A DNA stretch of 13,481 nt from CAYLZW01 sp964388085 (GTDB taxonomy: Bacteria; Myxococcota; UBA727; CAYLZW01): the NCBI GenBank assembly GCA_964388085.1, contig CAYLZW010000150.1, forward strand, positions 1-13,481. The letters run 5' to 3'. Shown one piece after another: positions 1-7,300 of this stretch (positions are counted from its first letter, which is position 1; each line of letters opens with the position of its first letter). A program made the translations under genes and the position numbers. The notes below the pieces were generated by a model, which worked only from the letters and a program-made list of their open reading frames with translations, was not told the origin of the DNA and did not search any database.

Positions 1-118
1 GCAGCAGGATCTCGCGGATCGCGAACAGCAGCCCGAGGATGACCGCCCACAGCACCGTCAGGATCGCGGTGCGACGCACGCGAGCGCTCATGAGCAGGCG
101 GGTCCACGTCGAGGCCAT
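1..118 (-). CDS. Membrane protein, N-terminal fragment
   Basis: This is the first 39 codons of a minus-strand gene that runs off the left edge. Translation from the ATG at 118-116 begins MASTWTRLLMSARVRRTAIL. It continues as a hydrophobic stretch (about residues 19-33, TAILTVLWAVILGLLFA) and then a charged turn (IREIL). A short basic N-terminus followed by one hydrophobic helix is typical of the first transmembrane segment of an inner-membrane protein, with the basic side in the cytoplasm. The start is supported only by the coding pattern and the divergent neighbour at 198; a second ATG at residue 10 could also serve. Too little is present to name a family. Permease components of ABC transporters often begin this way, but that is a guess. 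Confidence 0.55.
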   Translation of the reverse strand, partial: MASTWTRLLMSARVRRTAILTVLWAVILGLLFAIREILL

Positions 119-125
119 GCGAGGA

Positions 126-174
126 GCGACGTAGCAATGCGTCGCCCGCGAGGGAACCCGTGTTGACGCGACGC
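126..174. repeat. GCGACG inverted repeats between divergent genes
   Basis: Between the divergent starts at 118 and 198, GCGACG (126-131) is followed after 8 bases by its inverse CGTCGC (140-145). A further GCGACGC lies at 168-174, so GCGTCGC (139-145) also pairs with 168-174. The placement would suit an operator shared by both genes, but six- and seven-base matches of G and C are common at this base composition. Function is not known. Confidence 0.2.
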
Positions 175-197
175 GCGCCCGCGGGAGAGAAGGCAGC

Positions 198-791
198 ATG
201 CATGAGCCTCACCGCTGCCCGCGTCCATCGCCCCTCGTCGTCGTGCTCGCGCTCTTGGTCACCGGCGCGTGCCTCGCGGCGGGCGGCTGCGCGGCGGGCG
301 GAGGCAGCGGCGCCGGGGAGTGCTCGGCGGCCAGCGACTGCGGCGCCACGACGTCCGTGTGCGCCGGCTGTCCCGAGCTCGCGGAGACGCTCTGCGCCGA
401 GGGCGCCTGCGTCGAGCGAGAGGCCAACGAGGTCGACGTCAGCGCCGACGTGAACCTGCACCGCGACATCGCCGCCGACGTCGGGTCCTTCGTGCACGTC
501 CTCGTCGCCGAGGCCGCGGCGGACGGCCCGCTCACGTGCGACAGCGCGTTCTCGGGCGGACGGGTCGCCGAGGGCGCCAACGTCCTCGCGGCCGGCTACA
601 AGGCGGTCGAGGGCGGCTCCTTCCACGAAGGGGTGAACGTCGGCCGTGTCCCCGCGGGCGAGCTCTTGCTGCTCATCGTCGCTACGCGCGGAAACGCCGG
701 CGAAGGGGACGTGCTCGCGACGGGCTGCGCCGGGAGCCTGTCCGCGAGCGCGCCTTCCCTGGACGCCGGGCTCGTACAAGTCGCTCCCTGA
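198..791 (+). CDS. Cys-rich putative lipoprotein
   Basis: A 197-residue predicted exported protein of no recognised family. Residues 13-30 form a hydrophobic signal sequence. Two cysteines could be the lipidated residue: C25 (VTGAC) or C31 (LAAGGC). The second is followed by a Gly/Ala/Ser spacer typical of lipoproteins. Six cysteines then fall in a compact block (C42, C48, C55, C58, C66, C71), with two more further on in LTCDS and ATGCAG. This suggests a disulphide-bonded knot exposed outside the inner membrane. The C-terminal part is Gly/Ala/Val-rich with a beta-like pattern. The start is supported by a purine-rich GAGAGAAGG (185-193) four bases upstream of the ATG. The similar Cys-rich block seen in many myxobacterial lipoproteins is family style, not proof of function. 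Confidence 0.7.
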   Translation: MHEPHRCPRPSPLVVVLALLVTGACLAAGGCAAGGGSGAGECSAASDCGATTSVCAGCPELAETLCAEGACVEREANEVDVSADVNLHRDIAADVGSFVHVLVAEAAADGPLTCDSAFSGGRVAEGANVLAAGYKAVEGGSFHEGVNVGRVPAGELLLLIVATRGNAGEGDVLATGCAGSLSASAPSLDAGLVQVAP

Positions 792-1160
792 GCCTTCCAG
801 AGGGCGTCCCGGGTGTACGGCCGCGCAGCCGTTGCGGCCTCCTGCCGGCGGACCTGCAGATTCCCCGATCGCGACAGCCGGGCTCCGCAGTCCCGTGCGC
901 GGCGTTCCTTTGTTCGCTCGCGCGAGCGCTACGCGAGGTGCCGCCGTCGGCCGCGGCACGATCATTGATTAGAGACCGCGGCTGCCGGGGTTTCCCCAGC
1001 TTTTCCACAGGCTCTCCACAGGGCTCTCCACAGGGTCTCCACAGGGTTCGCACAGGCGATTCATGACGAATTTCGCACTCTGGCGCGCAACTTCCGGCGG
1101 CCTGCTTCGGATGGTGGGAAAGGCGGGCCACCTGGCCTGGCGAGCGCGGGAGCGAGGCCT
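792..1160. other. Non-coding stretch between lipoprotein and radical-SAM-like gene
   Basis: No convincing gene is seen in these 369 bases. A GGCCGC/GCGGCC stem (819-824 with 834-839, 9-base loop) starts 28 bases after the lipoprotein stop, but it has no T-run, so it is at best a weak terminator. A perfect 14-base palindrome of CG character lies at 915-928. The most distinctive element is the CACAG repeat array at 1001-1056, described separately. No clear -35/-10 pair for the gene at 1161 was found. Confidence 0.6.
1001..1056. repeat. Phased CCACAG array resembling DnaA boxes
   Basis: Five CACAG-containing units follow one another: TTTTCCACAG (1001-1010), CTCTCCACAG (1012-1021), CTCTCCACAG (1024-1033), GTCTCCACAG (1035-1044) and TTCGCACAG (1047-1055). 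Their cores start at 1005, 1016, 1028, 1039 and 1050, so spacing is 11-12 bases, close to one helical turn, and all face the same way. The first unit differs from the DnaA box TTATCCACA by one base; the others differ by two or more. Binding by DnaA or another multimeric protein is an inference. No dnaA, dnaN or other origin gene lies in the window. A simple tandem duplication without function is the alternative. Confidence 0.5.
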
Positions 1161-2327
1161 ATGTTGTCGATGGATCACTGCATCGGGGGCGATCTGGGCG
1201 GTATGCTGAACAGTAATTCAGGGACCGCCGTCCCAAGCGTCGAGGGCCGGGTGCTCTCGTTGCCCGTCGGATCGAGGAACAAGGGGTCTCTGCCCGCGGA
1301 GCCGGCCAGCGTGAGGTTCGCCTTCCAACCCCTGTCGGTGCCTCACGTCGTCCGCACGGTGGCCGACGGGGAGGGCGTGCTGTTCGTGCGCTTTGCCGCC
1401 CCCGTGGCCGGCAGCGACGTCGTGGCCGTACCCCCGATGCTCGAGCGCGAGGTCGAGCTCCAGCTGCAGGAGCACCGCCGCAACCAGGCTCGGGTCGATC
1501 GCGTGGTCATCGTCGGTGCCGACGCGCTGTTTGCCGGCAGCGCGGCCGCCACCGGCGATCCCGCGCTGGCCGAAGGCTGGAGCGCCGCCGTGGAGGCGCT
1601 CGCCAGCCTCTTTCTCTCGCTGGCCAAGGGCGAGATGCCCTTCACGTGGCGTACGCGGGGCGGCCTGTCCGGCACCATGCCGACGGCCCTGTCGCGCGCG
1701 CTGCTCGACGCCCGCGACCTGGCCACCGTCGAGATTGGCCTACCGTCGCTCGATCCCGCGCTGTGCCGGGAGCTCGAGGGCACCTTGGCCGCGCGCCCCG
1801 AGGAGCGCCTGCGGCTGGCGACGGCCGCGGCGTCTCGCGGGGTAGCGGTCCGCGGGCTGCTCGAGCCCCTGGTGCCGATGTTGAACGACCAGGTGGCCGT
1901 CGTGGAGCCGCTGCTGCAGGCGCTCGTCGACGCTGGCGCCCACCGCGTGGGCGTGCGCTACCTCGCGCTCACGCATGGCCGCGCGCGGGCGCTCACCCGG
2001 CGCCTCTCGCGCATGCACCGAGCGCTGGTGCAGGGCATCTTCTCGGACCAGCCCTGGCTGCCGGGCGATCCCGAGCAGAAGGGCCCGGGGCAAGGGGTCC
2101 ATAAGCTGCTGCCGGCGACGCTTCGGCAGCGCGGCCATCAGCGCATCATCGACGCCGGCGCGCGGCTCGGCCTCGTCGTGGACGTGCTCGATCCCGTGCG
2201 TGATGGGCGCGAGGGGACGGAGGGCGCGGACGAGCCGGCCGCGCCCGAGGGAGAGCCGAAGCCCCGTGGGCGGCGCCGCGGTCGTCGGGAGCGCCCCCAG
2301 CTCGATCTGTTCCGCGCTCGGAAGTGA
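1161..2327 (+). CDS. Radical-SAM-like (SplB/PA0069-type) protein lacking the Fe-S cysteines
   Basis: A 388-residue protein whose middle and C-terminal half match the general pattern of spore-photoproduct-lyase-like radical SAM proteins (Rv2578c/PA0069 group). It has a TIM-barrel strand ending in LPSLDP (194-199), the segment PEERL (213-217), EPLVPMLND (235-243) and DAGAHRVGVRYLAL (257-270). Those enzymes carry CxxxCxxC for the 4Fe-4S cluster. This protein has only two cysteines, C7 in the disputed N-terminus and C202, so the cluster cannot form in the usual way. The C-terminal tail (about 345-388) is charged, Pro/Arg-rich and ends with QLDLF (380-384), matching the beta-sliding-clamp-binding pentapeptide. 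The start is uncertain: ATG 1161 follows a GAGCGAGG-like site, but ATG 1170 or 1203 would fit as well. Family assignment is from recalled motifs, without a database search. The gene converges on the M50 protease gene with 21 bases between stops. Confidence 0.6.
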   Translation: MLSMDHCIGGDLGGMLNSNSGTAVPSVEGRVLSLPVGSRNKGSLPAEPASVRFAFQPLSVPHVVRTVADGEGVLFVRFAAPVAGSDVVAVPPMLEREVELQLQEHRRNQARVDRVVIVGADALFAGSAAATGDPALAEGWSAAVEALASLFLSLAKGEMPFTWRTRGGLSGTMPTALSRALLDARDLATVEIGLPSLDPALCRELEGTLAARPEERLRLATAAASRGVAVRGLLEPLVPMLNDQVAVVEPLLQALVDAGAHRVGVRYLALTHGRARALTRRLSRMHRALVQGIFSDQPWLPGDPEQKGPGQGVHKLLPATLRQRGHQRIIDAGARLGLVVDVLDPVRDGREGTEGADEPAAPEGEPKPRGRRRGRRERPQLDLFRARK

Positions 2328-2348
2328 GCCGTCCGTTCCCGCGCGCGA

Positions 2349-3227
2349 TCACCAGCGGTAGACGGGCTCGCTGACGACGACCCAGCGTCCGAACGCGTCG
2401 CGCACGTAGCGCTGGTTGAAGGCGACCCGCGGCCCTCTCGGCGCGGGACCGCCTGCGCCCGGTGGCAGCACCTCGGGCTCGAGCGCCGAGGAGCCGGGCT
2501 TCGCGCCGCTCGAGCGCCGGGCGGCCTTTTCGTAGCGCGCCCACGGATCGAAGTGCTCGTCGGTGAAGCCGTGACGCGCGAGCGCTTCGTGCCGGCGCAT
2601 CTGCGCGAGCTCCGAGGAGCCGAGCACCCAGACGAGCACCGCCAGCGCGATGAGCCAGGGGTTCCACAAGACGCCGGCGACGACGAAGCCGGCCGCGATC
2701 CCCCGGCTCACCTTCACCGCCAGCTTGGTCCCGCGCACGAGGCCCTTGCGCCTCGCGAGGAGCGCCCGGAACACGCGTCCACCGTCCATGGGCAGGGCCG
2801 GCAGCAGGTTGAACAGGCCGAGCAACAGGTTCACGCCGCCGATCCACGTCATCCACCCGGGCGCTTCGGCGCCGAGCAGGAAGGCTCCGCCGAGGAAGGC
2901 CGCGGCGAGCGCGAGGCTGACGAGCGGTCCGGCGATGGCGATGGCGATCTCGTCGCCCGGCGAGCGCGGCGGGGCCGTCATCTTGGCGACGCCGCCGAAC
3001 AGGTGCAGCTCGATGCCCTCGATGGGCACGCGACGACGACGAGCGACGATCGAGTGACCGAGCTCGTGCAGCAGGATGGAGCCAAACAGCAGCCCGGCGA
3101 GCGCGAGGCCGCCGGCCAAGCTGCCGTAGGGGAGGGCGATGAGCAGCGCCGCGAGGAACAAGCTCCAGTGCGCCGTCACCGGGAAGCCGGCCAGACGGAA
3201 GAGCTTGAACGAGGGGCCAGGGAGCAT
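2349..3227 (-). CDS. Site-2-type intramembrane metalloprotease, M50 family
   Basis: A 292-residue polytopic membrane protein with the hallmarks of the M50/S2P family, which cleaves substrates inside the membrane using zinc. HELGH at 54-58 supplies two zinc-binding histidines and the catalytic glutamate. NLLPALPMDGGR (140-151) carries the third ligand, D148. The LFGGVAKM segment (76-83) is the usual beta-loop motif of the family. Hydrophobic segments lie near 20-40, 42-60, 94-118, 128-146 and 173-200. The C-terminal 80 or so residues are soluble and charged, with neither CBS nor PDZ domain recognisable, so this is a compact Rip-like member. The start is well supported by GAAGGAG (plus-strand positions 3237-3243) nine bases upstream. 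It lies 108 bases downstream of the transaldolase gene on the same strand and may be co-transcribed. Its substrate cannot be told from sequence; release of anti-sigma factors is one known role of the family. Confidence 0.88.
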   Translation of the reverse strand: MLPGPSFKLFRLAGFPVTAHWSLFLAALLIALPYGSLAGGLALAGLLFGSILLHELGHSIVARRRRVPIEGIELHLFGGVAKMTAPPRSPGDEIAIAIAGPLVSLALAAAFLGGAFLLGAEAPGWMTWIGGVNLLLGLFNLLPALPMDGGRVFRALLARRKGLVRGTKLAVKVSRGIAAGFVVAGVLWNPWLIALAVLVWVLGSSELAQMRRHEALARHGFTDEHFDPWARYEKAARRSSGAKPGSSALEPEVLPPGAGGPAPRGPRVAFNQRYVRDAFGRWVVVSEPVYRW

Positions 3228-3335
3228 CGGTGCGGACTCCTTCTCGAGCAGGCCTCACGCGGCCGGCTCGGCCCCGTCAACGTATGCACCGCGGCGCGGG
3301 CGGCAATCGCGTCCGGCCGGGCGCTGGGACGCCCG

Positions 3336-3983
3336 TCACGCGCGCGGGATCTTGGCGTAGTCGGCGTTGAACTTCGCGATGCCGGCCTCGGTCAGCGGGT
3401 GCGCGAGCAGCTTGTCGATGACGCTGTAGGGGATGGTCGCGACGTGAGCGCCGGCGAGCGCGCACTGGACCACGTGCACCGGGTGGCGGATGGAGGCGGC
3501 GAGCACCTCGGTGTCGAACGCGTAGTTGTCGAAGATCTGCACACACTGCGCGATCAGCTCCATGCCGTCGGTGCTCACGTCATCGAGGCGCCCGACGAAG
3601 GGCGACACGAAGCGCGCGCCGGCCTTGGCGGCCATGAGCGCCTGCAGCGGCTGGAAGATGAGCGTCACGTTGACGCCGATGCCGGCGTCGCTGAGCGCCT
3701 TACAGGCCTTCAGGCCCTCCACCGTGCAGGGCACCTTCACGACGACGTTCTTGGCGATGGAGGCGAGCTCCCGGCCCTGGGCGATGAAGTCCTCGGCCCG
3801 CTCGGCGACGCCCTCGGCGGAGACCGGCCCGGGCGTGAGCGCGCAGATCTCGCTGATGACGTCGTGGAACTTCTTGCCGGTCTTGGCCACGAGCGAGGGG
3901 TTCGTGGTGACGCCGTCGAGCACGCCGAGGGCGGCGGCCTTCTGGATCTCTTCGGTGTCGGCGGTGTCGATGAAGAACTTCAT
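3336..3983 (-). CDS. tal: Small transaldolase (TalC/FSA-type family)
   Basis: A 215-residue member of the small transaldolase/fructose-6-phosphate aldolase family, a cytoplasmic TIM barrel that moves dihydroxyacetone units in the non-oxidative pentose phosphate pathway. The start MKFFIDTADTEEI, GVTTNPSL (24-31), VVVKVPCT (80-87) with Schiff-base Lys83, GVNVTLIF (103-110) and SPFVGRLDD (127-135) are all in the right order, and full length matches the family. Phe129 in SPFVGR is the residue found in true transaldolases; fructose-6-phosphate aldolases have Tyr there. Transaldolase activity is therefore inferred over aldolase activity. The start is fixed by AAGGAG (plus-strand positions 3990-3995) six bases upstream. 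It diverges from the kelch lipoprotein gene across 217 bases and precedes the M50 protease gene on its own strand. Confidence 0.95.
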   Translation of the reverse strand: MKFFIDTADTEEIQKAAALGVLDGVTTNPSLVAKTGKKFHDVISEICALTPGPVSAEGVAERAEDFIAQGRELASIAKNVVVKVPCTVEGLKACKALSDAGIGVNVTLIFQPLQALMAAKAGARFVSPFVGRLDDVSTDGMELIAQCVQIFDNYAFDTEVLAASIRHPVHVVQCALAGAHVATIPYSVIDKLLAHPLTEAGIAKFNADYAKIPRA

Positions 3984-4120
3984 GAGGGGCTCCTTGGCGC
4001 GCGGGGCGGTTCGCCGTCGAGGGCGGGCTGGGCTGTTGCGGACGAGGACGAGGGCGCAACGAAGCTCTTAGGGGGCGGCGAGCGTGCCGGCAATGCACCG
4101 AGGCGATCCACCGGCCGCTC

Positions 4121-4136
4121 TGGCACCCTTCCTGCG
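4121..4136 (+). promoter_or_regulatory. Candidate sigma-54 (-24/-12) promoter
   Basis: TGGCAC at 4121-4126 and CTGCG at 4132-4136 place GG and GC exactly ten bases apart, the spacing required by sigma-54. The match to TGGCACG-N4-TTGCA is good on the -24 side but loses a T and the final A/T on the -12 side. Transcription would start near 4146-4148, about 55 bases before the lipoprotein ATG at 4201. Sigma-54 promoters are common in Myxococcota, but no enhancer-binding-protein gene or site was identified here, and chance matches occur in GC-rich DNA. Confidence 0.3.
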
Positions 4137-4200
4137 GCGCCGGTCCGCCACGCGCGGCGCCGCGCCGCATGCCCCCTCGGCAACCCACCGGACGCACGCT

Positions 4201-7200
4201 ATGGAAACCGTCGTCATGACACGAACCTGCCGCTCGCTCCTCTCCGCCATCCGTCCCCGACGCTCGATCTTTGCGGCGGCAGTCGTCGCGATCGCGCTGC
4301 ACAGCCCCGGCTGCGGCTGTGATCCGGACCCCATCAGCGAGGTGAAGTGCGAGTTCAGCGTCGAGGCGCAGGACGGTGACCTGCGGCTCGAGTACCCGCA
4401 GACCGCGATCGGCAACGAGCGCTCCCGCGTCATCACGATCTCGAACACGGGGAACCGCACGCTCGAGAGCTTCGAGTTCGCCTGGGACGAAGCGAACGCC
4501 ACGCACTATCGCGTCGTGGCGCCGGACGACTTCCGCGTCGAGGTGAACGGCAGCGAGGTGTTGACGGTCGTGTTCCGGCCGCTCGCCGAGAGCCCGAACC
4601 TCGCCGCGTCGTTCACCGTGCGCCACTCTGCCGTGAGTGGCGTCGGTTGCCCGAGCTTCCGCGTGCAGGTGGACGGCTCCGCCTTCGAGCCCATCGAGAT
4701 CAACGACGCGGGGCCGGACGCCGGCGAGGTCGACGACGCCGGACCGAACCCGTTCGATGGCGGGCAGGGCCTCATCGACGCGGGGGTCATCACACCTCCC
4801 GACGGTGGCGTGACGTTGCCGCCGGGCGCTCGCTTCCGCGCGCGCGGCGCCTTCCAGGAGGGCCGGGCCGGGTTCGCGGCCATCCCACTCGACGACGGCA
4901 GCGTGCTCGCCATCGGCGGCTACGGTGAGAACGGACAGGCCCTCGACAGCATCGAGCGCTTCGACCCGCGCACGGGCAAGAGCCGCGTGGTCGCGCACAT
5001 GGCCGTCCCTCGCGCCGAGCCGGGCGCCGCGCGCATCCCCACGGACGGGCGCGTCGTCATCGCGGGCGGTCTCAGCGCCGTCAGCGACGGAGAGGCCCTG
5101 CGGCTGGTCGAGATCTACCATCCCGACGACGACACGCTCTCGTGCCCCGGCGCGCAGGATGACTGCGGGCTCGAGGACAACGCGCAGGGCCTCCTGCCGG
5201 TAGGCCGCATCGATCCCCTCGTTGTCGCCTTCGAGCCGACCGGTACGGCCGAGGTCGCGGTCCTGCTCGGACGCACGCTCGACGACGAGGGCGAGGAGGT
5301 CCCGGCGGCAGGCGGCTCCCTCGTGCCGCTCGCCGGCGCCGCCGCGGTCACGGACCTGACCGGCGCGGACGCGCTCGTGCCGAGGACGGACGAGGTGCGC
5401 GTGCTCCGTCGAGGGGACGGCGCCGTGCTCATCGCCGCCGGACGCACCGCCGCCGGCGCCGTGCTCTCGGACCTGGCCGTACTCGTGCCGCCGCTCCTGC
5501 AGGTGGCCACGCTGACGCCAGCGACGACGCCGCTGACCGCCCGCGCGGGCGCGGCGGGGGCGTTGCTCGAGGACGGCGATGTCCTGATCGCGGGTGGCGT
5601 GAACGTCGCGGGCTTCGGCGTCCCCGCCATGGAGCGCGTGCTCGATCCCTTCGCTGACCACGACGCGGTCGATGTCGACGTGGTCGCCGTCGACGGAATC
5701 GAGCTCACGACACGCTTTGGCGCCAGCCTGGTCACGCTGCCGGGCGATCTCGTGCTGCTCGCGGGCGGGCTCGATCGCGATCCGGCGCTGCTCACCGCCA
5801 GCGGCTCTGTCGTGCCTCGTCGGGACGCGGAGCTGTTCGTGCCCTTCGGCGCCGGCGGGCTGTTGCGCGTCAGCCCGGACAACGACCTCGCGGTGCCCCG
5901 CTTTCTGCATCGGGCGCTGCACGTCTTCCTGCCGGACGAGACCGACGGCGGGGACGACGCGGACGAGGACATCGTCGTGTTCCTCGGCGGCAGCTCGGTC
6001 GCCCCTCGTCGGGTGCCGCACTCCCAGGCCGAGCGCTTCCGCTTGCCGCGGAACGCCTTCGAGGTGTGGGGCCTCATGGGGCCCGGCACCGCTTTCGCCG
6101 CGAACGCTCCCGCGGCGCTGTACTCGGTCGGCGGCATCGACCCGCACACGGGCAGCCTCTCAACGCGCGTGCGCGCCTTCGACACCGTGAACGATCGCTT
6201 CCTCGACCAGGCGCCCCTCGACGAGCCGCGCCGCGATCACAGCGTCACGCTGCTGGCTGATCAGAACACGTTCGTCGTCGTGGGCGGACGGGACGCGTCC
6301 GGCCAGGTGCTCGCGAGCGCCACGATCTACAACCCGTTCAACGACTGGGCGGAGCCGCTGCCGGTGGCGCTGAACCGCGCTCGAGCGGGGCACTCCTCGA
6401 CGCTGTTGCCCGACGGCGACGTGCTGCTCTGCGGCGGCCAGGGCGCGGGCGGCGAGGCGCTCGACACCTGCGAGGTGTTCGAGCCACCGTCCGACCTGCT
6501 CGACACCGACACCTACGACGAGGCTCGCTTCCACCTCGTCACGGGCCGCATGAGCGCCGGCCGCGTGGGCCACAGCGCCACCTACCTGCCGGACAGCGAC
6601 GAGGTCCTGCTCGTCGGCGGCGGCGACGTCGAGACCGACCTCGTGCAGGCGGACCTCTACTCGGTCCAGGCCGGTGAGGTGAACGAGACCGGGCTGCCGA
6701 ACCGCGCGCGCCGGCAGCACATCGCCGTGCACCTCGGCGGCGGCCGCGTGCTGATCGCGGGCGGCGAGACCTACCTCGGCGGCCTCACCCCCACGGCCGA
6801 CGCCGAGGTCTACGTCCGCGCGAACGGCGCCTTCGTGCCCGTCGAGGACGAGATGAACCGGGCGCGCCAGGGCGGGCTCGGCATCGCGCTCGTGAACGGC
6901 GACGTGCTCATCACCGGCGGCGCGCGCACGGGCGAGGGAGCCTTCCCGACCCGCTCCATCGCGCTCAGCGAGCTCTACGTGCCGGGCCCCACGGGCATCG
7001 GCGAGTTCGTCGACACCGTCGACATCCCGCTCACCTACGCGCGCAGCGACGTGGCGGCGGGCGAGGTGTTCGGCGCCGGCCTCGCCGCCGGCGGGACGCA
7101 CCGCTCGGGCCGGCTGCTGAGCGGCGACGAGCGCCAGACACCGCTCTACTTCGTGGACGAGCTGGTGAACCCCGATGAGGAGGACGGCGGCGTCTTGGAC

Positions 7201-7212
7201 GCAGGCCCCTGA
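4201..7212 (+). CDS. Large kelch-repeat lipoprotein with N-terminal ASH/Ig-like domain
   Basis: A 1003-residue predicted surface or periplasmic lipoprotein. A basic N-region and hydrophobic core (about 11-33) lead to SPGCGC, with C38 the likely lipidated residue. Residues about 50-165 form a beta-rich domain with ISNTGNRTLESF and LTVVFRP, typical of ASPM-SPD-2-hydin (ASH) Ig-like domains. An Asp/Ala/Gly/Pro linker (about 166-210) follows. The rest (about 215-970) holds 12-13 kelch-like units, each ending in a hydrophobic-GG element such as LAIGGYG, VVIAGGL, VLIAGGV, VLLCGGQ, LLVGGGD and VLITGG, often preceded by an R-x-GHS/T-like turn. That number suggests two beta-propellers in tandem. Such propellers bind proteins or sugars; no catalytic residues are recognised. 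ATG 4201 is chosen because it gives a full signal peptide; ATG 4216 is equally possible, and neither has a strong Shine-Dalgarno site. An in-frame upstream extension to 4084 lacks signal-peptide character. Confidence 0.82.
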   Translation: METVVMTRTCRSLLSAIRPRRSIFAAAVVAIALHSPGCGCDPDPISEVKCEFSVEAQDGDLRLEYPQTAIGNERSRVITISNTGNRTLESFEFAWDEANATHYRVVAPDDFRVEVNGSEVLTVVFRPLAESPNLAASFTVRHSAVSGVGCPSFRVQVDGSAFEPIEINDAGPDAGEVDDAGPNPFDGGQGLIDAGVITPPDGGVTLPPGARFRARGAFQEGRAGFAAIPLDDGSVLAIGGYGENGQALDSIERFDPRTGKSRVVAHMAVPRAEPGAARIPTDGRVVIAGGLSAVSDGEALRLVEIYHPDDDTLSCPGAQDDCGLEDNAQGLLPVGRIDPLVVAFEPTGTAEVAVLLGRTLDDEGEEVPAAGGSLVPLAGAAAVTDLTGADALVPRTDEVRVLRRGDGAVLIAAGRTAAGAVLSDLAVLVPPLLQVATLTPATTPLTARAGAAGALLEDGDVLIAGGVNVAGFGVPAMERVLDPFADHDAVDVDVVAVDGIELTTRFGASLVTLPGDLVLLAGGLDRDPALLTASGSVVPRRDAELFVPFGAGGLLRVSPDNDLAVPRFLHRALHVFLPDETDGGDDADEDIVVFLGGSSVAPRRVPHSQAERFRLPRNAFEVWGLMGPGTAFAANAPAALYSVGGIDPHTGSLSTRVRAFDTVNDRFLDQAPLDEPRRDHSVTLLADQNTFVVVGGRDASGQVLASATIYNPFNDWAEPLPVALNRARAGHSSTLLPDGDVLLCGGQGAGGEALDTCEVFEPPSDLLDTDTYDEARFHLVTGRMSAGRVGHSATYLPDSDEVLLVGGGDVETDLVQADLYSVQAGEVNETGLPNRARRQHIAVHLGGGRVLIAGGETYLGGLTPTADAEVYVRANGAFVPVEDEMNRARQGGLGIALVNGDVLITGGARTGEGAFPTRSIALSELYVPGPTGIGEFVDTVDIPLTYARSDVAAGEVFGAGLAAGGTHRSGRLLSGDERQTPLYFVDELVNPDEEDGGVLDAGP

Positions 7213-7300
7213 GCCAGCGCCCGCGCAGGAACCCGAATGACTCCGCGCGCTGAGTCTGTACGCTCCGGCGCTGAAGGACGACGGCGAAGGACGGACGCCC

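Noticed and set aside
915..928. A perfect 14-base palindrome CGCTCGCGCGAGCG in the 792-1160 gap.
   Set aside because: No T-run follows, no loop is left for a hairpin, and similar CG palindromes are expected by chance here.
4074..4090. A minus-strand CGGCACG with GG-N10-GC spacing, possibly a sigma-54 promoter for the transaldolase gene.
   Set aside because: Only GC of the -12 element is matched, and the stretch is almost entirely G and C, so chance is the simpler explanation.
4152..4165. A perfect 14-base palindrome GCGCGGCGCCGCGC before the kelch lipoprotein gene.
   Set aside because: It consists only of G and C in a very GC-rich region and has no second copy or T-run, so neither an operator nor a terminator is supported.
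2553..4322. A 589-codon plus-strand open frame antisense to the M50 protease and transaldolase genes.
   Set aside because: Its composition (Arg, Glu, Asp, Gly, His) is that of an antisense frame. Both opposite-strand genes have clear family motifs.
3700..6147. An 815-codon open frame on the minus strand, antisense to the kelch lipoprotein gene.
   Set aside because: The translation is Arg/Ala/His-rich low complexity with no motif. It also overlaps the start of the transaldolase gene out of frame. It is a by-product of high GC at third positions.
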